A stretch of 64,000 bases of DNA from VRUE01 sp963714155 (GTDB lineage: Bacteria > Actinomycetota > Thermoleophilia > Solirubrobacterales > 70-9). Positions 48,804 through 56,978 of the stretch are shown here, piece by piece (positions within the stretch are counted from its first letter, which is position 1; every line of letters starts with the position of its first letter). The stretch is from positions 1,984,001 through 2,048,000 of the forward strand of contig OY970236.1 in assembly GCA_963714155.1 (NCBI GenBank), in the 5' to 3' direction. The translations under genes and the position numbers were made by a program. The notes under the pieces were generated by a model. That model was not told the origin of the DNA and did no database searches. It saw only the letters and a list, made by a program, of their open reading frames with translations.

Positions 48804-50135
48804 TCATTTGCCGGCTCCCTCGGTCAGGCCCTCGCCCAGCCGGAAGACATCACCGGCGCCGATCGTGACCAGGACCTGGTCCTCGATGCCGATGCCGGCG
48901 TTTCGGTCTAGGAGGCGCGCGAGCGCGGCTACGGCGTCCTTCGTCTCCGGCAGCCAGAGCACCCGCCTGCCCCCCATGCGCTCGGCCGCGGCCTGCGCGA
49001 CCTGCAGCCCGCTCACTCCGGCGAGCTCGCCGACCGGCTGCTCGCGGGCCGGGTAAACGTCGAGCACGACGACTTCGTCGGCGAGGGCGAGGGCGGCGCC
49101 GAACTCCTCGCCGAAGGCCTTGGTACGCGAGTAGAGGTGGGGCTGGAAGACCGCGATCAGTCGATCGGGCTGCCGTTCGCGCAGGGCCGAGAGCGCCGCC
49201 CGCACCTCGGTCGGGTGATGGGCGTAATCGTCGTATATGCGCGCGCCGGCGCGGGGCCCCTTGAGCTCGAGGCGGCGCTTGACTCCGGGGAAGTCGGCCA
49301 GAGCACCAGCGGCCGCTGCCAGCTCGAACCCGGCCTCGCCCAGGGCGGCGAGAGCAGCGCGAGCATTGAGCAGGTTGTGCTGGCCGGGGACGGCGAGGTC
49401 CAGTTGCTCCGGCCCGGGCCGGCCGAGGTCGAAACCACTTACCCGCAACCCCGCGGTGACCTCGGCAAGGTCGCCGTCGGCGGGCGCGACCACGGCCTTG
49501 GCCGGCGCGGCGAATTCCCCGAAGGCCCTGCGCAGCTCGGCGACCGAGCCCCAGCGGCTGTGGTGGTCCATCTCGATGTTGGTGATCACGGCGATCTCCG
49601 GCTTCAGCTCGAGGAAGCTGGCGTCGCTCTCATCGGCCTCGGCGATCACCCACTCGCCACCGCCCCAGCCGGCGTTGGCGGCTGCCGTCGCCGTCCCCAG
49701 GCCGGGCACCTCGCCGCCGACGAAGAAGGCCGGGTCGGCGCCGAGCGCCCGCAGTGCCCAGACCAGCATCGCCGTCGTCGTCGTCTTGCCGTGGGTGCCG
49801 GCGACGGCGATCAGGCGCTTCTCGGCGCAAAGCTCGGCGAGCAGGGCGCCGCGGTGGATCGGCTCGATGCCGCGCTCACGGGCCAGGGCAAGCTCGGGGT
49901 TGCCCCCGCCGATCGCGGTCGAGACCACGACCTCGGCCCCCTCGGGTAGGTTCGCGGCGTCGTGGCCGACCGCGGGATCGAGGCCGCTCGCACGCAGTCG
50001 CTCCATATAAGAGGAGTCGGCCCGGTCGCTGCCCGTCACGGTCGCGCCGAGCTCAGCGCAGACGAGTGCCAGCCCACTCATCCCAGCCCCACCGATGCCG
50101 ATGAAGTGCAGCCGCCTGGAAGTCCAGTCGCTCAT
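48804..50135 (-). CDS. murC: UDP-N-acetylmuramate--L-alanine ligase
   Basis: 443 residues from ATG 50135, overlapping the murG stop as ATGA. RRLHFIGIGGAGMSGLALVC at the N terminus, ATP loop VAGTHGKTTTTAML, EADESDASFLELKPEIAVIT, and AVFQPHLYSRTKAFGEEFGA in the C-terminal domain: all MurC-specific. Adds L-Ala to UDP-MurNAc. The start codon sits 1 nt from the family A copy in the 3' end of murG. Confidence 0.96.
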   Translation of the reverse strand: MSDWTSRRLHFIGIGGAGMSGLALVCAELGATVTGSDRADSSYMERLRASGLDPAVGHDAANLPEGAEVVVSTAIGGGNPELALARERGIEPIHRGALLAELCAEKRLIAVAGTHGKTTTTAMLVWALRALGADPAFFVGGEVPGLGTATAAANAGWGGGEWVIAEADESDASFLELKPEIAVITNIEMDHHSRWGSVAELRRAFGEFAAPAKAVVAPADGDLAEVTAGLRVSGFDLGRPGPEQLDLAVPGQHNLLNARAALAALGEAGFELAAAAGALADFPGVKRRLELKGPRAGARIYDDYAHHPTEVRAALSALRERQPDRLIAVFQPHLYSRTKAFGEEFGAALALADEVVVLDVYPAREQPVGELAGVSGLQVAQAAAERMGGRRVLWLPETKDAVAALARLLDRNAGIGIEDQVLVTIGAGDVFRLGEGLTEGAGK

Positions 50136-51280
50136 GTTCCGGTGCGCCTTTTGCTCTCTATGGGTGCATAAGGCGCACCGGAAGCCGCTGCTAGGACCTC
50201 GTCGGCGATTGTGCGGGCCGCATGGGGGCGTGCGAGCGAGGTTGAGGCCTCGGCCATGGACGCGAGCCTCGATTGGTCCTCGAACAGCGATGACACTTGC
50301 CCGGCGAGAAGCCCGGCGCTGAGGGCATCGTCCGCGATCGTCTCGGCCGCGCCCGCCTCGCTCATCCAGGCCGCGTTGGCCGTCTGGTGGTCCGCCGTGG
50401 CGTACGGATAGGGGACGAGGATCGCCGGGCGGCCGGCCGCGACGACCTCGAAGATCGAGCCACCGGAGCGGGCCAGGACGAGGTCGCAGGCGGCGAGGAC
50501 GTCGCCGAGATCGGGCTCGTAGGGCAGCAGCGTGTAGTCCTGGGCGTGCGGCGCGGCCGCCAGTCGCCGCTGCAGGTCCTCGTGGTCGCGCCGGCCGCTG
50601 AGATGGATGATGTGGAAGTCGCGGCGAAACTCGGCATCGGGGCCGCCGGGCCCGGCCTCGGCGAAAGCCTCGATCGCCGCCTCGTTGATCGAGCGCGCGC
50701 CCTGGCTGCCCCCCATCACCAACAGGCAACGCGCGTCGGGTGCAACTCCGAAGCGGCGCCGCGCCTCGTCGCGGTCGGCCGCCAGGATTGCCGCCGGCAC
50801 GGGCCGCCCGGTGACCAGGTAGGGCTCGCCCTCGCGTCCCTCGATCGGGAAGGAGAGGCAAACGCGGCGCGCCCGACCCGCCAGCAGTCGGTTGGCGAGG
50901 CCGAGGTGGCTGTCGGCCTCGGTCAGCACCAGCGGCGTGCGGGTGAGGACCGCGGCCATGCCGGCCGGCCCGGCGACGAAGCCGCCGCCGCCGAGGACGG
51001 CGTCGGCGCCACGTCGGCGCAAGGCGCTGCGGGCAGCCCCAACCGCGGCACCGGCCTCGGCGATAGCGACGGCCGCCCGCAGCGGGTTGCGGCGGTCGAT
51101 CCCACGCACCTTGAGGAAGTCGATCTCGTAGCCGGCGGCGGGCACCAGCTCGGCCTCGATCCGCTCCTTGGTGCCGAGGAACGAGACCTCGGCGCCGCTA
51201 GCCCGAAGCTCGTCGGCGACGGCCATCGCCGGCACGACGTGGCCGGCGGTTCCTCCCGCTGCCACTACGACTCTGGGCAC
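50132..51280 (-). CDS. murG: Lipid II GlcNAc transferase MurG, with a family A-encoded C-terminal tail
   Basis: 382 residues from GTG 51280 (PRVVVAAGGTAGHVVPAMAV follows); ATG 51328 is possible. GGTAGHVVPA, VLGGGGFVAGPAGMAAVL, LVMGGSQGARSINEA, ARSGGSIFEVVAAGRPAILV and YATADHQTANA are the GT28 motifs. Adds GlcNAc to lipid I. Residues 367-381 of 382, SGAPYAPIESKRRTG, come from the family A palindrome at 50137-50183, so the repeat supplies the natural C terminus and stop context. Its 5' end overlaps ftsW out of frame by at least 83 nt. Confidence 0.94.
   Translation of the reverse strand: MPRVVVAAGGTAGHVVPAMAVADELRASGAEVSFLGTKERIEAELVPAAGYEIDFLKVRGIDRRNPLRAAVAIAEAGAAVGAARSALRRRGADAVLGGGGFVAGPAGMAAVLTRTPLVLTEADSHLGLANRLLAGRARRVCLSFPIEGREGEPYLVTGRPVPAAILAADRDEARRRFGVAPDARCLLVMGGSQGARSINEAAIEAFAEAGPGGPDAEFRRDFHIIHLSGRRDHEDLQRRLAAAPHAQDYTLLPYEPDLGDVLAACDLVLARSGGSIFEVVAAGRPAILVPYPYATADHQTANAAWMSEAGAAETIADDALSAGLLAGQVSSLFEDQSRLASMAEASTSLARPHAARTIADEVLAAASGAPYAPIESKRRTGT
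50137..50183. repeat. Family A palindromic repeat at the murG 3' end / murC start
   Basis: 47 bp; arms 50137-50154 and 50166-50183 pair at 17 of 18 positions around an 11-nt loop. Shares TTCCGGTGCGC and its complement with the ribD and rsmB copies. It ends 1 nt before the ATG of murC and encodes the MurG tail. A stem here could also influence translational coupling of murC. Confidence 0.9.
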
Positions 51281-52577
51281 TTTTTCCACGGCTAGATCCG
51301 CTCCTTTGGCTCCTTTTGCGAGCCCCATTAGTACGCCCGCCCTCGACGAGGCGCAGTTTGCCAGCGCCGGAGGCGCGACCCGGCCGCGCCGCCGCGGTCG
51401 CCCTGCCCCCGCGGGCGACGTTGAGAACCAGGCCGACGGCGAAAAGCGTGACCAAGAGGCTGCTGTTGCCGTAGGAGACGAAGGGCAGGGGGACGCCGGT
51501 CAGCGGCGCCAGTCCCATCACGGCGAAGAGGTTGATCGTCGCCTGGACCAGGATCATCGAAGTGAGGCCGGCGACGAGCAGCTTGCTGTAGCGGTCCCTG
51601 GCTTTCTGCGCCACCCGCAGGCCGGCGTAGCCGAGCAGGCCGAAGAGGCCGACGACGCCGAGGATGCCGATCATGCCGAGCTCCTCGCCGATCACGGCGG
51701 AGATCATGTCGGTGTGGGCCTCGGGCAGGTAGAAGGCCTTCTGCACGCCGTTGCCGATGCCGACGCCGAAGAGGCCGCCGGAGCCGAGCGCGATCTTGGC
51801 CTGGGCCGCCTGGAAGCCGGCCCCGGCAGCCTCGGCGCCCGGGTTGAGGAAGCCGGTCAGGCGGGCCATCCGGTAGGGCTCGATCACGGTCAGCAGCAGG
51901 GCAAGGCCGCCGAGGCAGAGGGCGATCTTGCCGATGTCGACCGGGCGGGCGCCGGCGGCGATCAGGGTGGCGGCGACCGAGAAGGCGATCACCATCGTCG
52001 TCCCCATGTCGGGCTCGGCCATGATCAGCAGGCAGGCGGTGCCGACGACGAGCAGGAAGGGCATCAGCCCCTGCAGCGAACGCACCCGTTTCGGTTCGCG
52101 CGAGAGCAGGTCGGCGCCGTAGAGGATCAGCGCCACCTTGGCTATCTCGGAAGGCTGGAACTGCAGCGAGCCCGGACCGAGCCAGCGACTGGCGCCGTTG
52201 GCGCTGGTGCCGACGACGAGGACGGCCAAGAGCAGGAAGAGCGAGCCGACCAGCAGCGCCGGGGTGAGGCGGCGGATCGCGGTCAGGCCGTGGCGGGCGG
52301 TGAGGTGCATCACCAGCAGCCCGAGCGCGCCGCAAATCAGCGTCCGCTTCAGGTAGAAGGCGCTGTTGGCGAGGTTGCCGTCGCTCAGCACCTGGGTCGT
52401 CGAGCTGGCCGAGAAGACCATCACCGCGCCAAGCGCCAGTAGGCAGAGGGTGGCGGTGAGCAGCAGGCTGTACTCGGTCGAGGGTGCGGCGGCGCGGGTC
52501 CGCTTCTTCTTCGCCTTCGACCTCTTTTTCGTCTTGCCGAGCTTGAGACCGGCGAGGGAGAGGGCCCGTGCGCTCAC
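51198..52577 (-). CDS. ftsW: Peptidoglycan glycosyltransferase FtsW (SEDS family)
   Basis: 459 residues. About ten TM helices after a basic N terminus (LKLGKTKKRSKAKKKRTRAA). GASRWLGPGSLQFQPSEIAK and LYGADLLSRE, LLIMAEPDMGTTMVIA with the catalytic-site Asp, TDMISAVIGEELGMIGIL, and TGVPLPFVSYGNSSLLVTLF are the SEDS motifs. Polymerises lipid II at the septum with its cognate PBP. A ~70-residue Ser/Arg-rich tail (GARKRSQRSGSSRGKSAQSR) overlaps murG out of frame. The start overlaps murD by 4 nt. Confidence 0.94.
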   Translation of the reverse strand: MSARALSLAGLKLGKTKKRSKAKKKRTRAAAPSTEYSLLLTATLCLLALGAVMVFSASSTTQVLSDGNLANSAFYLKRTLICGALGLLVMHLTARHGLTAIRRLTPALLVGSLFLLLAVLVVGTSANGASRWLGPGSLQFQPSEIAKVALILYGADLLSREPKRVRSLQGLMPFLLVVGTACLLIMAEPDMGTTMVIAFSVAATLIAAGARPVDIGKIALCLGGLALLLTVIEPYRMARLTGFLNPGAEAAGAGFQAAQAKIALGSGGLFGVGIGNGVQKAFYLPEAHTDMISAVIGEELGMIGILGVVGLFGLLGYAGLRVAQKARDRYSKLLVAGLTSMILVQATINLFAVMGLAPLTGVPLPFVSYGNSSLLVTLFAVGLVLNVARGGRATAAARPGRASGAGKLRLVEGGRTNGARKRSQRSGSSRGKSAQSRSGSGRNRRPRRAGDGRRRRASG

Positions 52578-53941
52578 GCCAGCTCCCCGACGAGCTGGCG
52601 GAAGCGCTCGCCGCGCTGTTCGAAGTTCTCGAAGGCGTCGAAGCTGGCGCAGGCCGGCGAGAGCAGCACGACGTCACCTGGAACTGCCGCCGCGACCGCG
52701 TGGTGGAGCGCCTCTTCCAGGTCCTCGCAGAGGTGCAGCTCGATGCCGTCGGCAATCGCCGGCGCCAGCGCCTCGGCGAGGCGCCCGGCCGAGGCACCGG
52801 TCAGGTAGCAGGCGCGGCAGCGCTCGCGAACCGGATCGAGCAGCGGCGCGTAGGACTCGCCCTTCTCGCTGCCGCCGAGGATCGCGTGCACGCCGCCCTC
52901 GAAAGCGCGTAGGCCGACCGTGGCCGAGGCCACGTTGGTCGCCTTGGAGTCGTTGACAAAGCGTACGCCGTCGATCTCCGCCACCAGCTCGAGTCGGTGC
53001 GGCACGCCGGCGAAGCTGCGCAGGCCCTCGCGCACCGCTTCGCGGTCGAGCCCCATCGAGAGCGCGGCCGCGGCGGCGGCCATCGCGTTCTCGACGTTGT
53101 GCTCGCCGAAGAGGCCGAGCTCGGTGACCGCGAGCAGCGGCTCACCGTCGTAGAAGATCGTGCCCTCGGCGACGGCGACTTCGCAATCGGGCCCGGCGCC
53201 GTGGCAGAAGGCAATGCGTCGCGCGCAGCCGCCGAGGTCGACGCCGGCGAGCTCCGGGTCGTCGGCGTTGTAGACGGCGACGTCGTCGTTGTCCTGGTTG
53301 GCGAAGATCCGCAGCTTCGCCGCCAGGTAGGACTCGAGGTCACCGTGGCGGTCGAGGTGGTCGGGAGCAAGGTTGAGGAAGACGGCGCACTCGGGAGCGA
53401 AGGTGACGCTGTCCTCGAGCTGAAAGCTCGATGCCTCGCAGATCACGGTCGCGTCCGGCTCGATCTCGCCGGCGAGCGAGGAGAGCGGCGTGCCGACGTT
53501 GCCGGCGACCGCGACCGACTCGCCCGCGGTCCGGTAGATGTGCCCGAGCAGCTCGACCGTGGTCGTCTTGCCGTTGGTCCCGGTCACGGCGACGAAGCGA
53601 TTCGGCGTCGCCCGCCAGGCGAGCTCGAGCTCCCCAACCACGTCGATCCCGCGCTCCAGAGCGGCCGCGATCACCGGCGCCTCCCGCGGCACGCCCGGGC
53701 TCTTGACCACAGTCCGCGCCCCCTCGAGGAGCGCAATTCCATCTGCATCCAGGACGACTTCGACACCGACCTGCCGAAGCCCTGCTGCGCCGTCCGGATG
53801 TCCAGAATCGACCGCAACCACCGTCTCCCCCCGGTCCACCAACAACCGCACCGCGGCCTGGCCCGAGCGAGCCAGTCCGACGACCAGAAACGGCCCCTGC
53901 GGCAGCGGCGGCCGAAGCTCCTTGGGTGGCGGTGCGCCCAT
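52574..53941 (-). CDS. murD: UDP-N-acetylmuramoylalanine--D-glutamate ligase
   Basis: 455 residues. Rossmann-like start GPFLVVGLARSGQAAVRLLV, SPGVPREAPVIAAA, ATP loop VTGTNGKTTTVELLGHIY, ICEASSFQLEDS, FNLAPDHLDRHGDLESYLAA-type region (LNLAPDHLDRHGD), DSKATNVASATVGLRAF, and LSPACASFDAFENFEQRGER. Adds D-Glu to UDP-MurNAc-Ala. The 47-nt gap to the GNAT upstream shows no signal. Confidence 0.96.
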   Translation of the reverse strand: MGAPPPKELRPPLPQGPFLVVGLARSGQAAVRLLVDRGETVVAVDSGHPDGAAGLRQVGVEVVLDADGIALLEGARTVVKSPGVPREAPVIAAALERGIDVVGELELAWRATPNRFVAVTGTNGKTTTVELLGHIYRTAGESVAVAGNVGTPLSSLAGEIEPDATVICEASSFQLEDSVTFAPECAVFLNLAPDHLDRHGDLESYLAAKLRIFANQDNDDVAVYNADDPELAGVDLGGCARRIAFCHGAGPDCEVAVAEGTIFYDGEPLLAVTELGLFGEHNVENAMAAAAAALSMGLDREAVREGLRSFAGVPHRLELVAEIDGVRFVNDSKATNVASATVGLRAFEGGVHAILGGSEKGESYAPLLDPVRERCRACYLTGASAGRLAEALAPAIADGIELHLCEDLEEALHHAVAAAVPGDVVLLSPACASFDAFENFEQRGERFRQLVGELA

Positions 53942-53988
53942 CCGGGATATCTTCGTTCCAGCCGGGGACGACCCTGTAAGCGGCGGGC

Positions 53989-54531
53989 CTATTCGCCAGG
54001 GACCGCGATCCGATAGAGGACGTGCGGCCTCAGAGGGTGCCCGGGCGACAGACCGGGATGATCGAAGTCATCCCGCGGATCCCGCCTCATCCCAATCCGC
54101 TCCATAACCGCCCGCGAGCGCCGGTTCGCCGGCACCGTAAACGAGACGATCTCGTCCAGCCTCGCCTCCTCGAAGCCAAACCGAAGCACCTCCCGCGCCG
54201 CCTCCGTCGCATACCCATTCCCCCAAGCCGACCGCGCCAGCCGCCACCCAATCTCCACCGCCGGAGTGAAATCCGCCTCGAACCCGGGCACCGCCAGCCC
54301 AGTGAACCCAATGAACTCGCCCGTCCCCCGCACCTCAAGCGCCCAAAGCCCAAACCCATTCGCCCCGAACCCAGCCTCGATCCGCTCAACCAACCCATCG
54401 CTCTGCCGCCGGCTAAGCAGCTCTGGGAAGTGCTCCATCACAGCCGGATCGGAATTCATCGCCGCAAAGGGCTCGCGGTCGGACTCCCGCCATCGCCGCA
54501 GCTCCAGCCGCTCAGTATCGAGCGATGGCAA
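53989..54531 (-). CDS. RimJ/RimL-type GNAT acetyltransferase inserted in the dcw cluster
   Basis: 180 residues from a proposed TTG at 54531, because residues upstream fall in family C copy 3 and look non-protein-like; the next ATG is internal (MNSDPAVMEHFPE). DTERLELRRWRESDREPFAA at the N terminus, VEIGWRLARSAWGNGYATEA (acetyl-CoA loop), and FTVPANRRSRAVMERIGMRR are standard Acetyltransf_3 features. Not a known dcw member; it separates mraY from murD and is bounded on one side by a repeat, which suggests a later insertion. Confidence 0.8.
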   Translation of the reverse strand: MPSLDTERLELRRWRESDREPFAAMNSDPAVMEHFPELLSRRQSDGLVERIEAGFGANGFGLWALEVRGTGEFIGFTGLAVPGFEADFTPAVEIGWRLARSAWGNGYATEAAREVLRFGFEEARLDEIVSFTVPANRRSRAVMERIGMRRDPRDDFDHPGLSPGHPLRPHVLYRIAVPGE

Positions 54532-54636
54532 CGGGCGTCGGGTGCCCCTTGGCCGGAGGCTCCCGGTCAAGCGACTCGAATCTCCCCAGCGAATCGGCTG
54601 CGCAACGGTCTCCGGGCAAGGGGCACCCGACGCCCG
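54532..54636. repeat. Family C repeat, copy 3, between mraY and the GNAT gene
   Basis: Arms 54532-54558 and 54610-54636 pair at 26 of 27 positions. Loop GCTCCCGGTCAAGCGACTC ... GAATCGGCTGCGCAACGGT. It fills the gap from 4 nt after the mraY stop to the proposed GNAT start. The inner loop contains a second pair GCGACTCG/CGAATCGG-like. Its outer arm shares GGGCGTCGGGTGCCCCT with copy 4 but not with copies 1 and 2. Confidence 0.93.
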
Positions 54637-54640
54637 CTCC

Positions 54641-55615
54641 CTACCGCCCGATCGACTGCTGGTAAAGCGTGAACCCAATCCCCGAACACACAGCAGCAAC
54701 GATCCAGAACCGCAGCATGATCTTGGTCTCCGACCAAGCCATCATCTCGAAGTGATGGTGCAACGGCGCCATCAACAGCACCCGCCGCCGAAAGGTTTTG
54801 AAGGAGAAGACCTGGATCGCCACCGAGAGCGCCTCGATCACGAAGATGCCGCCGATGATGATCAGCAGCACCTCGGTCTGGGTCATCACCGCGAGGGCGC
54901 CGATGGCGCCCCCCAATCCGAGTGAGCCGGTGTCGCCCATGAAGATCGAGGCCGGGAAGGCGTTGTACCAGAGGAAACCGATGCAGGCGCCGACCAGGCA
55001 GGCGGAGAGCAGGGCGAGGTTCTGCTGCTCGTTGGTGACGAAGGCGATCGCCGTGTAGGCGAGCAGGACGATCGCGCAGGAGCCGGCGGCGAGGCCGTCG
55101 AGGCCGTCGGTGAGGTTGACCCCGTTGGAGGTACCGCCGATGACGAGGAAGACGAGGACGAAGTAGAGGACCGGGCCGAGGTCGATCGTGGCGTCGCCGA
55201 TGCGGAAGAAGAGGATCGGCTCGAGCCCGACCTCGTGGCGGGCGACCCACCAGAGCGCCAGGGCGAGGAAGAGCTGGAAGAGCATCTTCCAGCGCGCCGA
55301 GAGGCCGAGCGAGCGGCGCTTGACGATCTTGATGAAGTCGTCGGCGAAGCCGATCGCGGCACAGCCCATCGCCACCCCGAAGACGGCGAGGCTCTGCGCG
55401 TCGCGGTCGGAGAGCACCAGGTAGGGCACGCAAATCGAGGCGAAGATGATCAGCCCGCCCATCGTCGGCGTGCCCGCCTTGGCGTGGTGCTCCTGCGGCC
55501 CGTCCTCGCGGATGTGCTGACCGAACTCCTTGACCCGCAGGAACTCGATGAACTTGGGGCCGAGGAAGATGCAGATCAGCATCGCCGCCATGCCGGCGAT
55601 CAGCACTTCACCCAT
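54641..55615 (-). CDS. mraY: Phospho-N-acetylmuramoyl-pentapeptide transferase
   Basis: 324 residues from ATG 55615 (MGEVLIAGMAAMLICIFLGP), overlapping murF by 8 nt. Ten TM helices. DGPQEHHAKAGTPTMGGLII, AIGFADDFIKIVKRRSLGL with the catalytic DD, SNGVNLTDGLDGLAAG, FMGDTGSLGLGGAIGALAV and APLHHHFE are invariant MraY motifs. Makes lipid I on the cytoplasmic face. Confidence 0.97.
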   Translation of the reverse strand: MGEVLIAGMAAMLICIFLGPKFIEFLRVKEFGQHIREDGPQEHHAKAGTPTMGGLIIFASICVPYLVLSDRDAQSLAVFGVAMGCAAIGFADDFIKIVKRRSLGLSARWKMLFQLFLALALWWVARHEVGLEPILFFRIGDATIDLGPVLYFVLVFLVIGGTSNGVNLTDGLDGLAAGSCAIVLLAYTAIAFVTNEQQNLALLSACLVGACIGFLWYNAFPASIFMGDTGSLGLGGAIGALAVMTQTEVLLIIIGGIFVIEALSVAIQVFSFKTFRRRVLLMAPLHHHFEMMAWSETKIMLRFWIVAAVCSGIGFTLYQQSIGR

Positions 55616-56978
55616 CGAGCAGCCCTTCGAGCGTCTCGGCGACGGCCTCGAGACCGGCAGAGCGCGAGCCCTTGACCAGGACCGTGTCGCCGGGCTCGAG
55701 CTGGGCGGCCAGCCATTCGGCGGCCTCCTCCGGCGTGCCGACCAGCTCGTCGGGCCCATAGTCGCGAGCCGGCTCGCCGACCCCGACCAGCAGGTCCACC
55801 CCGCCGGCGCGGGCGCTCTCGCCGATCTCGCGGTGATAGCCGGCGGCGCCGGGCCCGAGCTCGGCCATCTCACCCAAGACCGCGATCCGCCTTTCGCCCT
55901 GCAAGGAGGCAAGGTAGCTGAGCGCGGCGCGCATCGAGATTGGGTTGGCGTTGTAGCAGTCGTTCACCAGGACGATCCCGTCGCCCATCTCGAGGCGCTC
56001 GCCCCGAAAGCGTGAGAAGCCTATGTTCGCAGCGCGGTCGGCCATCCCTGCGAGGGGTGCGCCCAGCGCCACCCCGGCGGCGATCGCCGCCAGAGCGTTG
56101 CCCAAGTTGTGCGCCTCGGCGAAGGGGAACTGGAAGGCCTGGCGCCCGGCCGGCGTCTCGATCAGCGCCTCGGTGATGCCATCGCTGACCTTGCTCTCGA
56201 CCGCGAAGACGTCACCGCCGGGGCCGAAGCGCAGCAGCCGCGGCGCCTCCCCGAGGTGCGGCTCCAGCTCACCGGCATCGACCGGCGCGATCGCCGTTCC
56301 CCCGGGCGGCAGCGCCGCCAGCACCTCGGCCTTTGCCGCCGCAATCGCCGCGACCGAGCCGAGCAGCTCGACGTGGACCGGGCCGACGTTGGTGATCACC
56401 GCCACCTCGGGCTCGGCGATCGCGGCCAGCTCGGCGATCTGGCCGGCGCCGCGCATCGCCATCTCGAGCACCAGGACATCGGTGTCGTCGGGCGCTGCGA
56501 GCACGGTCAGCGGCAGGCCGATCTCGGTGTTGAGGTTCTCGCGGTTGGCGTGAACCTGGCCCGGCAGCAGCGCCCGCGCGATGTCCTTGACCGAGGTCTT
56601 GCCAACCGAGCCGGTGACCCCGACGACGCGGGCGCCGAGCTCGCGCCGCCAGGCGCGAGCGAGCACCTGCAGGGCCGCGAGTGGATCGGCGGCGCTGAAG
56701 ACCCAGGCGGCTGCCGTTGCATTGGAGTTATCCGTCTCGGACGACGAGGACAGCCTCGACGCCATCGCCCGATCCACGACCACCCCCCAGGCACCGGCCT
56801 CGATCGCCGCCGCCGCAAACTCGCCACCGTCGACGCGGGCGCCGGGCAAGCCGAAGAAAAGGTCACCCGGCCCGGTCTCACCGGAGGCGATCGTCGCCCG
56901 CGCCGGCGAGCCCTCCCCGCCCCTGGCAACGATCTCCGCCCCGCAGGCCGCAGCAATCTGCTCAGGACCGAGCCTCAA
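55608..56978 (-). CDS. murF: UDP-N-acetylmuramoyl-tripeptide--D-alanyl-D-alanine ligase
   Basis: 456 residues. DLFFGLPGARVDGGEFAAAA in the N-terminal domain, ATP loop VVGVTGSVGKTSVKDIARAL, NTEIGLPLTVL, EMAMRGAGQIAELAAIAEPE, NDCYNANPISMRAALSYLA, and AVLGEMAELG. A Ser-rich run (SRLSSSSETDNSNATAAAW) marks a loop longer than usual. Adds D-Ala-D-Ala. Overlaps murE by 4 nt. Confidence 0.96.
   Translation of the reverse strand: MRLGPEQIAAACGAEIVARGGEGSPARATIASGETGPGDLFFGLPGARVDGGEFAAAAIEAGAWGVVVDRAMASRLSSSSETDNSNATAAAWVFSAADPLAALQVLARAWRRELGARVVGVTGSVGKTSVKDIARALLPGQVHANRENLNTEIGLPLTVLAAPDDTDVLVLEMAMRGAGQIAELAAIAEPEVAVITNVGPVHVELLGSVAAIAAAKAEVLAALPPGGTAIAPVDAGELEPHLGEAPRLLRFGPGGDVFAVESKVSDGITEALIETPAGRQAFQFPFAEAHNLGNALAAIAAGVALGAPLAGMADRAANIGFSRFRGERLEMGDGIVLVNDCYNANPISMRAALSYLASLQGERRIAVLGEMAELGPGAAGYHREIGESARAGGVDLLVGVGEPARDYGPDELVGTPEEAAEWLAAQLEPGDTVLVKGSRSAGLEAVAETLEGLLDG

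Noticed and set aside
54532..54699. N-terminal extension of the dcw GNAT through family C copy 3
   Set aside because: The extra residues come from the palindrome and flanking mraY 3' DNA; GNAT homology starts at DTERLELRRW.
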